From Bradyrhizobium sp. MOS003 (GTDB lineage Bacteria > Pseudomonadota > Alphaproteobacteria > Rhizobiales > Xanthobacteraceae), in the NCBI RefSeq assembly GCF_003020125.1, contig NZ_PYFW01000005.1, positions 310,001-374,000 on the forward strand: a stretch of DNA of 64,000 nucleotides. Direction: 5' to 3'. Both the position numbers and the translations under genes were made by a program. The notes below the pieces were generated by a model. That model was not told the origin of the DNA. It did not search any database and saw only the letters and a program-made list of their open reading frames with translations. This document shows, in pieces, positions 57,879 to 64,000 of the stretch. Positions within the stretch are counted from its first letter, which is position 1, and each line of letters begins with the position of its first letter.

Positions 57879-59135
57879 CTACAGCAGATCGGCGTAGGAC
57901 AAAAAGCCGACGTCCTGCCCCGGCCCGACCTGCGTGATGCTCTCGCCGAGTTCGACGAGGCCGTCGGTCTCGACCAGAGAGGACAGAAGCCCCGCCCCCT
58001 CGCGCGGAAACTTGACGGCCTCGAGCCGGCCGTCCTGCGCGCGCCGCAGGGAGACGCGCACATATTCGCGGCGGCCGCTCTTCTTCTTGTAGGAAAACGC
58101 AGCGCGCACCGGGATCGGCAACAGCGGCTCGGGCAGCGCCCCCGCCAGCGCCAGCACCGTCGGCCGCACCACATGGACGAAGGTGACGAAGCTCGCGACG
58201 GGATTGCCCGGCAATCCGATCAGCGGCGTGCCGTCGATGATCCCCATCGCCACGGGCCGACCGGGCTTGATTGCCATCCGCCACAGCACCAGCGAACCGA
58301 TGCTCTCGACCGCCGCCTTGACGTGGTCCTCCTCGCCGGTCGAGACGCCGCCGGTCGTGAGGATCAAATCATGAGAGCCGGCAACCTGCTTCAAGCCATT
58401 CGCGAGCGAAATGCGCTCGTCGCGCAGGATGCCGAGATCGCTGACCTCGCAGCCGAGCCGGCGCAGCATCGCCATCAGCATGAAGCGGTTGGAATCGAAC
58501 AGTTGCGAGGCCGCGCGCGGCTCGCCGGGCGAGGCCAGTTCGTTGCCGGTCGAGAACACCGCAACGCGAACGCGCCTGACGACGTCGAGACCGACAAGAC
58601 CGAACGCGGCGGCAAGCGCGACGTGCTGCGGCCGCAGCCGCTGCCCGGCGCGCAACGCGATGTGCCCCTCCGGGATGTCCTCGCCTGCAGGGCGGACATT
58701 GGCACCGGGCTTCAGCCCCGACGGCAGCACGATCTTCCCGGAATCGTCGATACGAACGTCCTCCTGCATGAAGACGGTCTCGGCATCCGGCGGCATCGGC
58801 GCGCCCGTGAAGATGCGCGCAGTGTGGCCGGGCCTGATCGGCGCCTGTGCAAGGCCGCCGGCCTGGATGCGGCCATCGAGCGCGAACGCCCGCTCGGCAG
58901 CTTGCGGAATGTCGGCGTTGCGCACGGCGTAACCGTCGACGGCCGAGTTGGTGAAGGGCGGCAGCGGCAGCGGCGCTGCGACATCGCGCGCCAGCACCCG
59001 CCCGTCTGCCTCGACCAGCGCCACGGTCTCGATATCGGCGATCGCATTGACGCGCGTCGCGATCAGCCCAACGGCCTCGTCGACCGACATCATCGGGCCG
59101 CCGAAGGCAAAGCAATCGTCCGAGAGTTGCGCCAT
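57879..59135 (-). CDS. moeA: Molybdopterin molybdenumtransferase MoeA
   Basis: 418 residues, standard length. MoeA landmarks: LPLPPFTNSAVDGYAV (about 56-71), GRIQAGGLAQAP, GAMPPDADTVFMQED, the GGVSTGEEDHVKA loop (near 265), and GLPGNPVASFVTF (near 310). It inserts molybdate into molybdopterin-AMP. It follows mobB after nine bases. A second MoeA-like domain, fused to a binding-protein domain, is encoded at 62047-63996. Confidence 0.93.
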   Translation of the reverse strand: MAQLSDDCFAFGGPMMSVDEAVGLIATRVNAIADIETVALVEADGRVLARDVAAPLPLPPFTNSAVDGYAVRNADIPQAAERAFALDGRIQAGGLAQAPIRPGHTARIFTGAPMPPDAETVFMQEDVRIDDSGKIVLPSGLKPGANVRPAGEDIPEGHIALRAGQRLRPQHVALAAAFGLVGLDVVRRVRVAVFSTGNELASPGEPRAASQLFDSNRFMLMAMLRRLGCEVSDLGILRDERISLANGLKQVAGSHDLILTTGGVSTGEEDHVKAAVESIGSLVLWRMAIKPGRPVAMGIIDGTPLIGLPGNPVASFVTFVHVVRPTVLALAGALPEPLLPIPVRAAFSYKKKSGRREYVRVSLRRAQDGRLEAVKFPREGAGLLSSLVETDGLVELGESITQVGPGQDVGFLSYADLL

Positions 59136-59144
59136 GGTGCCTCG

Positions 59145-59672
59145 TCAGCGCATCGCGGCGCTCTTCGCGACCGCTTCCTCGACCGGCATCGCCGCGCGCA
59201 GCAGCAGCGCCGCGGCCGCCGCGATATCGTCGAGATGGACAGTCGGCAGCCCAGTGTCAATGGCGGTGTCGGTCGCGATCCCGGCAATCCCGGGATCGTC
59301 GGGAAACAGCAGCGGCTTGCCGTTCGCCGCGCGATGCACCTCGATCTTGCGATGCGGCTCGCGCTTGAAACCCTCGACCACGACGAGATCGACCGCGGAC
59401 AGCTTGCCCAGAAGTTCCGGCAGCCGCGGCTCCGCCGCCCCGCGCAATTCGTGCATCAGGGCCCAGCGGTTTGACGACGCCACCAGCACTTCGGCCGCGC
59501 CGGCCTCGCGATGGCGCCAGGAATCCTTGCCGGGCACGTCGACGTCGAACTGGTGATGCGCATGCTTGATGACCGAGACGCGCAGGCCCTGCGCTTTGAA
59601 GTGCGGGATCAGCCGCGTCAACAGCGTGGTCTTGCCCGCACCGCTCCAGCCTGCAAGGCCGATGACTTTCAT
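59145..59672 (-). CDS. mobB: Molybdopterin-guanine dinucleotide biosynthesis adapter MobB
   Basis: 175 residues. P-loop GTPase with Walker A GWSGAGKTTLLTRL at residue 8-21, the HHQFDVDVPGKDSWRHREAGA region (about 38-60), and DLVVVEGFKREPHRKIEVHR (about 95). It assists MobA in adding GMP to molybdopterin. Together with moeA downstream it forms a two-gene unit on the minus strand, divergent from fdhD-mobA. Confidence 0.9.
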   Translation of the reverse strand: MKVIGLAGWSGAGKTTLLTRLIPHFKAQGLRVSVIKHAHHQFDVDVPGKDSWRHREAGAAEVLVASSNRWALMHELRGAAEPRLPELLGKLSAVDLVVVEGFKREPHRKIEVHRAANGKPLLFPDDPGIAGIATDTAIDTGLPTVHLDDIAAAAALLLRAAMPVEEAVAKSAAMR

Positions 59673-59727
59673 TCCAGCTCCGTCTCAGCAAGACGCTTGG
59701 TTTGCGGTGGAACCACCGCTCCCTCCC

Positions 59728-59813
59728 CGTCATTGCGAGGAGCGTAGCGACGAAGCAATCCAGACTGTCACCGCGGAAGTAGTCTGGATTGCTTCGCTAC
59801 GCTCACAATGACG
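59728..59813. repeat. Dispersed palindromic repeat, second copy
   Basis: About 86 bases, very like 46745-46830: ends CGTCATTGCGAGGAGCG and CGCTCACAATGACG, with inner GCAATCCAGA and TCTGGATTGC. It lies in the divergent gap between mobB and fdhD. Copies differ at a few positions, so it is not a recent duplicate. Confidence 0.85.
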
Positions 59814-59885
59814 AACGGCGGCATTTACCTGTTCTCCGCCATGCTTATATCGGCTTGACCCGAATGTCATGCTAACCTCGCGGCC

Positions 59886-60776
59886 ATGATGAAGATCGAC
59901 AAAACCCCCGTGCCCCTGATCCTCCCCAATCCGGACGACCCGCGCCTGACCCAGTGCGTGACCGGCACCGACCAGACCGGCGCCAAGATCGAGATCAAGG
60001 TGCCGATGGAGCGGCCGCTGACGCTCTATCTGAACTCCCAGGAGATCGTCACGATGATGACGATCGGCGACTACCCCGAATATCTGGCGCTCGGCTATCT
60101 GCTGAACCAGAACATGCTGAAATATAACGACGCTGTCACCGAGGTCGAATACGACGACGACCTCCAGGTGGTCGTGGTACGCACCACACATCACACCAAT
60201 TTCGAAGCCAAGCTGAAGAAGCGCACGCAGACCTCCGGCTGCGCGCAGGGCACTGCCTTCGGGGACCTGCTGGAGGCCGTCGAGAGCGTCGCGCTGCCGA
60301 AGGCGGAGCTGCGCACATCCTGGCTGTACCAGATGACGCAGACCATCAACACCATGCCCTCGCTCTATCTCGAGGCCGGCGCGATCCACGGCTGCGTGCT
60401 GTGCAAGGAAGGCACGCCGGTCTGCTACACCGAGGACGTCGGCCGCCACAACGCCGTCGACAAGATCGCCGGCTGGATGTACCGCCACGGCGTCGATGCC
60501 TCGGACAAGATCCTCTACACCACCGGGCGCCTCACCTCGGAGATGGTGATCAAGACGGTCCGGATGGGAATTCCGATTTTGGTGTCGCGCTCCGGCTTCA
60601 CCGCCTGGGGCGTCGATCTCGCAAGACAGGTCGGGCTGACGCTGGTCGGACGCACCCGCGGCAAGCGCTTCATCGCGCTCGCGGGCGAGGAGCGCATCGT
60701 CTACGACCAGGATCTCGCCTACGTCGAGGAAGAGTCGGCGAAGCACAAGCGCAAGGGTGAAGCTGGTGACGACTGA
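59886..60776 (+). CDS. fdhD: Formate dehydrogenase sulfurtransferase FdhD
   Basis: 296 residues. FdhD family: GDYPEYLALGYLLNQN (about 60-75), the paired cysteines CVLC in HGCVLCKEGTP (about 175), the EDVGRHNAVDKIAGW motif (about 185-199), and TTGRLTSEMVIKTVRMGIPILVSR. It transfers sulfur to the molybdenum cofactor so that formate dehydrogenase becomes active. The gene for its client, fdsA, lies 10 kb away in the same window. The mobA start lies within its 3' end. Confidence 0.93.
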   Translation: MMKIDKTPVPLILPNPDDPRLTQCVTGTDQTGAKIEIKVPMERPLTLYLNSQEIVTMMTIGDYPEYLALGYLLNQNMLKYNDAVTEVEYDDDLQVVVVRTTHHTNFEAKLKKRTQTSGCAQGTAFGDLLEAVESVALPKAELRTSWLYQMTQTINTMPSLYLEAGAIHGCVLCKEGTPVCYTEDVGRHNAVDKIAGWMYRHGVDASDKILYTTGRLTSEMVIKTVRMGIPILVSRSGFTAWGVDLARQVGLTLVGRTRGKRFIALAGEERIVYDQDLAYVEEESAKHKRKGEAGDD

Positions 60777-61398
60777 CATTCTGCCAACGCAAGGCGTGCT
60801 GCTCGCCGGCGGTCTCGCGCGGCGCATGGGCGGCGGCGACAAGCCGATGCGCACCATCGGCGGCCGTACCATCCTGGAGCGCGTGATCGCGCGCCTGTCA
60901 CCGCAATGCAGCGGGCTGATCCTCAATGCGAACGGCGATCCCGCGCGTTTCGCATCCTTCGGCCTGCAGGTTGTCGCCGACGACGTGCCCGGCTTTCCCG
61001 GTCCACTCGCCGGCATTCTCGCCGCGCTCGACTGGACCGCAGCAAATCGGCCGGGCGTCGAATGGGTGCTCAGCGCCGCAGGCGACTGCCCGTTCCTTCC
61101 GCGCGACCTCGTCGCGCGCCTGCATGAGGCCCGCGAACGCGAGAACGCACGGCTCGCGGTCGCCGCATCAGACGGACAGTCGCATCCCGTGATCGGCCTG
61201 TGGCAAGTCGCCTTGCGCGACGAACTCAGGCATGCGCTGGTCGTCGAGGATCTTCGCAAGATCGACCGCTGGACCGCGCGCTATCCGCTCGCGACGGTGA
61301 ATTGGCCGGTCGAGCCGCTCGATCCGTTCTTCAACGCCAACACGGTCGAGGACATCGCCGAAGCTGAGCGGCTGGCGGCGCTGGATGACGCGGCCTAA
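60757..61398 (+). CDS. mobA: Molybdenum cofactor guanylyltransferase MobA
   Basis: 213 residues from the GTG at 60757, or 210 from a second GTG at 60766; either overlaps fdhD and implies coupling. Nucleotide-binding motif GVLLAGGLARRMGGGDK (about 13-30), VADDVPGFPGPLAGILAAL, and SAAGDCPFLPRDLV with metal-binding Asp. It joins GMP to molybdopterin to form the dinucleotide used by formate dehydrogenase. Downstream neighbour is a convergent small membrane protein. Confidence 0.92.
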   Translation: MKLVTTDILPTQGVLLAGGLARRMGGGDKPMRTIGGRTILERVIARLSPQCSGLILNANGDPARFASFGLQVVADDVPGFPGPLAGILAALDWTAANRPGVEWVLSAAGDCPFLPRDLVARLHEARERENARLAVAASDGQSHPVIGLWQVALRDELRHALVVEDLRKIDRWTARYPLATVNWPVEPLDPFFNANTVEDIAEAERLAALDDAA

Positions 61399-61403
61399 CC
61401 GCC

Positions 61404-61715
61404 TTATGATTTGGGAAATTCGTTGAGAAGTTGCGCCCAGACCACCGCAAAGGCGACCAGCCCGCAGAGGCCGATTGCCGTGGTCACGCGCGGCAACCGA
61501 TTGAGCGCGATCAGCAGCCAGGCCGGCAGGAAGAAAAACGCAAAGATCATTCCGAGCGGGAAGACCGCGAGCCATTGAAAGCCGGTACCGTCGCCCTGCG
61601 GCACGTGGGCGATGAAATAAAAGGTATAGAGCCAGAACAGCGTTCCGGCGGCGGCGACGAGGGTCGCAGCCTTGCGGAAATTGAAGACAGCTGGCGTGGC
61701 CATGGCTTGGATCAT
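61404..61715 (-). CDS. Small membrane protein, unknown function
   Basis: 103 residues from ATG 61715 (MIQAMATPAV); an ATG at 61703 would make it 99. Three probable helices: TLVAAAGTLFWLYTFYFIAHV, FQWLAVFPLGMIFAFFFLPAWLLIAL and VTTAIGLCGLVAFAVVWAQLL. No family recognised. Its 3' end lies five bases from that of mobA. Confidence 0.6.
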   Translation of the reverse strand: MIQAMATPAVFNFRKAATLVAAAGTLFWLYTFYFIAHVPQGDGTGFQWLAVFPLGMIFAFFFLPAWLLIALNRLPRVTTAIGLCGLVAFAVVWAQLLNEFPKS

Positions 61716-61813
61716 GTTTCTTGGTCGCGGCTGCAGCCATCCGAGTTCATGGCGCCGTTCGAACCGGACCAAGGCCGGCAGCGACCAATATTCTGACGTT
61801 GCCCGGGTGAGCC

Positions 61814-62020
61814 ATGACCGACGATTTCCTGAATGCCATCTTCACCATCGTCGATTTCGCCGTCGATCTGTCGGAAACGATCGACAGCACCAAGCGGAGC
61901 AAGCCTGACATCTTCGAGGTCCCGCCAGACCCGACGCCTCTACCCCCTGGCGCGCAGCGTGCGCTCGCGGAGGTCGAGGAACGCGCGCGCGAGGCTGCCA
62001 TGGTGGTCAGAACGTCGTAG
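61814..62020 (+). CDS. Small conserved-looking protein, unknown function
   Basis: 68 residues. The N-terminus is helical (DDFLNAIFTIVDFAVDLSETIDS), then a Pro-rich stretch (PPDPTPLPPGAQ) and a charged helix (LAEVEERAREAAMV). Acidic overall. No signal peptide or motif. Divergent from the small membrane protein at 61404-61715. Confidence 0.5.
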   Translation: MTDDFLNAIFTIVDFAVDLSETIDSTKRSKPDIFEVPPDPTPLPPGAQRALAEVEERAREAAMVVRTS

Positions 62021-62046
62021 CGGCAAGCCTTTCAGGACAAGTTCGT

Positions 62047-63996
62047 TTAGGCCGGCCGAAATCCCGCCCGTTCCAATGCCGCACGCACGTCGTCCGAGCT
62101 CAATGCATCGAGAAACGCCTGCGCGGCCGGGCGCTGCTTGCGCTCCGTCACCAGCGCGAAGTCGTAATGCTCTTCCGCGAACGGAATGAAATCGAGACCG
62201 GCTGCATGGGCGACGGGCGCAATGGTCATGCCCCAGTCGGCGCGGTGCTGTGCAACGGCGGCAGCGACCGCGTTGTGCGAGCGCGGCTGGTTCCAATAGC
62301 CTTCCGGGCGTGCACCGCCGAGCAGACGGTCGATCAGGATACGCGTGCCGGCGCCCTGGTTGCGGTTGACCATGATGCAGGCGGGATCAGCGAGCGCCGC
62401 TGCGACGGCCTGTTTCGCATCAAGGCCCTCGAAGCGCCTGTCGCCCTTGCGGAAGACGATGCCCTGCATCCGCCGCCAGCCGGGCACGAGCTCGAGCCCT
62501 TTGACGAGATAGGGCGAATTGTAGGTTTCGCTTTTGTCGTCGAACAGATGGATCGGCGCGAGATCGCATTCGCCGCGCTTGGCGGCCGCGAGCCCGCCGA
62601 GGCTGCCAACCGAGATCGAACGCACGTTAAAGCCCGCATGCGCGAGCTGTGCAGTGACGAGATCGAGGCCAGTGCAGTGACTGCCGACGATGACGAGATC
62701 GGGCACGCGTACATGCGGCGTGAACAGCGTCACCTCGGCTTCGGTCCCGGCCGGCATCTGGTCGGCGAGCGCATCGATCCGCAAAAAGCCGTCGGCCTGC
62801 GCGAAGGACGTGATCGCACCAGACCCCTTGCCGGAGGGATAGGCGATCAGACCGTCACGGCCCTCGACCAGCGAAACCATGACGAATTCGGTGCGGCCGA
62901 GTTCGGAGGCAATGCGCACCGGCACGGTTGCGCTCACCTTGGCATCGGAGCGCGGCGGCAAGCCGGCCAGCTTGCGCAGTACCGGCACGATCATGTCGTG
63001 GAAGGTGAACATCGCCGAGGTCGGAAAGCCCGGCAGGATCACCACCGGCTTGCCGTCGCACACCGCAAGGCACAGCGGCTTGCCGGGCTTGAGCGCGATG
63101 CCATGGGCGACGATCCCGGGCCGGCCGAGCCGGCCGATGATGCGATGGGACAGATCGCCGGCGCCTTTTGAGGTACCGCCGGACAGCACGAGCATGTCGG
63201 CGCCGGCAAGCGCGCTGCGCATCGCGGATTCGAGTTTCGCCTCATCGTCTGGAATGGCGCCCAGGAAGACTGCCTCGCCCCCGTTCTCGTCGATCGCAGC
63301 CGTGACGATCGCGCCGTTGGTGTCGTAGATCGCGGCGGGCGGAAGAGCCTCGCCGGGCTGAACCAGTTCATCGCCGGTGGAGATCACGGCCACCCGCGGC
63401 TTGCGCGCGACCTTCACCTCGGCAATGCCGCACGCGGCCAGCATGCCGATCTCGCGCGAGCCGATGATCGTGCCGGCGCGCAGCAGCGCCTCGCCGCGCG
63501 CAATGTCGGATCCGGCGTAGGACACGAATTGCCCCGGCGAGACGGCACGACGAACGTCGATCGCATCGGATTCCGCGGGCTGGGTGTGCTCGACCATGAC
63601 GACCGCGTCGGCCCCGCGCGGCAAGGGACCCCCGGTGGCGATCGGCGTTGCGGTTCCGGCGGCCACTTGCATCCTCGGCGCAATACCGCAGTGAATGCTC
63701 TCGCCGTTCAGCGTGAGGCGCCGAGGGGCGCCTTCGCCTGCCGCAGCAAGGTCGGCCGAGCGCACGGCAAAACCGTCGACATTGGAGCGATCGAACGGGG
63801 GAACGTCGATCGGCGCGGTGATGTCTTCGGCGAGCGCCACGCCGAGCGCATCGGCGAGCTTGCGCTTCTCGCTCGTAACGGCGCGCGGGAACAACGCGGC
63901 CTCGAAGCGCGCCAGGGCCTCCTCGCGCGAGAGGATCTTGAGGAACTGCTCTTGTTCGAGCGCGCTGCGGATTTGCGACTGCGGGTTCATCGACAT
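62047..63996 (-). CDS. MoeA fused to periplasmic-binding-protein-like domain
   Basis: 649 residues from ATG 63996; an ATG at 63990 is an alternative. N-terminal two thirds (about 15-425) is MoeA: PPFDRSNVDGFAVRSADL, GGPLPRGADAVVMVEHTQ, SGGTSKGAGDLSH and LPGFPTSAMFTFHD. The last 220 residues form a binding-protein-like domain (IVGSHCTGLDLVTAQLAHAG, LVKGLELVPGWRRMQGIVF, MVNRNQGAGTRILIDRLLGG) like those that follow MoeA in some archaea and bacteria and in molybdate-sensing regulators. It is cytoplasmic, so it may bind molybdate or a cofactor intermediate in the cell. The window contains no ModABC transporter genes. Confidence 0.88.
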   Translation of the reverse strand: MSMNPQSQIRSALEQEQFLKILSREEALARFEAALFPRAVTSEKRKLADALGVALAEDITAPIDVPPFDRSNVDGFAVRSADLAAAGEGAPRRLTLNGESIHCGIAPRMQVAAGTATPIATGGPLPRGADAVVMVEHTQPAESDAIDVRRAVSPGQFVSYAGSDIARGEALLRAGTIIGSREIGMLAACGIAEVKVARKPRVAVISTGDELVQPGEALPPAAIYDTNGAIVTAAIDENGGEAVFLGAIPDDEAKLESAMRSALAGADMLVLSGGTSKGAGDLSHRIIGRLGRPGIVAHGIALKPGKPLCLAVCDGKPVVILPGFPTSAMFTFHDMIVPVLRKLAGLPPRSDAKVSATVPVRIASELGRTEFVMVSLVEGRDGLIAYPSGKGSGAITSFAQADGFLRIDALADQMPAGTEAEVTLFTPHVRVPDLVIVGSHCTGLDLVTAQLAHAGFNVRSISVGSLGGLAAAKRGECDLAPIHLFDDKSETYNSPYLVKGLELVPGWRRMQGIVFRKGDRRFEGLDAKQAVAAALADPACIMVNRNQGAGTRILIDRLLGGARPEGYWNQPRSHNAVAAAVAQHRADWGMTIAPVAHAAGLDFIPFAEEHYDFALVTERKQRPAAQAFLDALSSDDVRAALERAGFRPA

Positions 63997-64000
63997 GCCA

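Overview
The window is a high-GC chromosomal segment that looks like Bradyrhizobium or a close relative in the Nitrobacteraceae. That is a judgement from protein style, the gene neighbourhoods (pob/pca aromatic catabolism, NAD-dependent formate dehydrogenase, tricarballylate genes, very many signalling proteins) and a dispersed palindromic repeat seen twice. There are no rRNA or tRNA genes, no intact insertion sequence and no CRISPR array.

Layout. 1-2154: a visibly AT-richer, tightly overlapping four-gene operon of unknown function (lipoprotein, coiled-coil protein, three-helix membrane protein, exported protein cut by the window edge). 2155-5115: a gene-poor strip with short orphan membrane, secreted and DNA-binding proteins and a 14-bp tandem repeat. 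5284-8857: a CSS-motif/EAL c-di-GMP phosphodiesterase, a VanZ-like protein, a CHRD protein and a GrlR-like protein. 8999-20178: one long chemosensory operon on the minus strand, in order STAS, CheY, CheA, CheW, MCP, CheW, MCP, CheR, CheB and a soluble protein carrying two degenerate MCP-tip-like segments. A receiver/HD-GYP protein diverges from it at 20450. 21748-24596: an exported FecR-like protein and a CHASE2 adenylate cyclase.

24618-29185: 4-hydroxybenzoate to protocatechuate to ring cleavage (pobA, AraC regulator, pcaG, pcaH, LysR regulator). 29260-32110: nicotinate phosphoribosyltransferase and a GGDEF protein. 32123-37497: a TetR regulator with twin operators, a small protein, a three-domain acyl-ACP synthetase/acyltransferase/transporter and a lipase-like hydrolase. 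37502-41887: tcuB, an exported esterase, tcuA and a divergent GntR regulator. 41889-46105: an uncharacterised catabolic operon (SCP2-like protein, hydrolase, orphan solute-binding protein, beta-hydroxyacid dehydrogenase, IclR regulator).

46255-63996 is largely about formate and molybdenum: fdsA and a fused fdsG-fdsB, an oxalate/formate-type MFS transporter, a Cache histidine kinase with an NtrC-type regulator, a TusA-like protein, MoeA, MobB, FdhD, MobA and a second MoeA fused to a periplasmic-binding-protein-like domain. A near-perfect sigma-54 promoter and two identical 13-bp dyads lie between the kinase gene and the transporter gene. They make a testable circuit in which the NtrC-type regulator activates the transporter.

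The strongest leads for something new are the unknown operon at 1-2154, the double-tip chemosensory protein at 8999-10732 and the sigma-54 circuit at 53904-54006.
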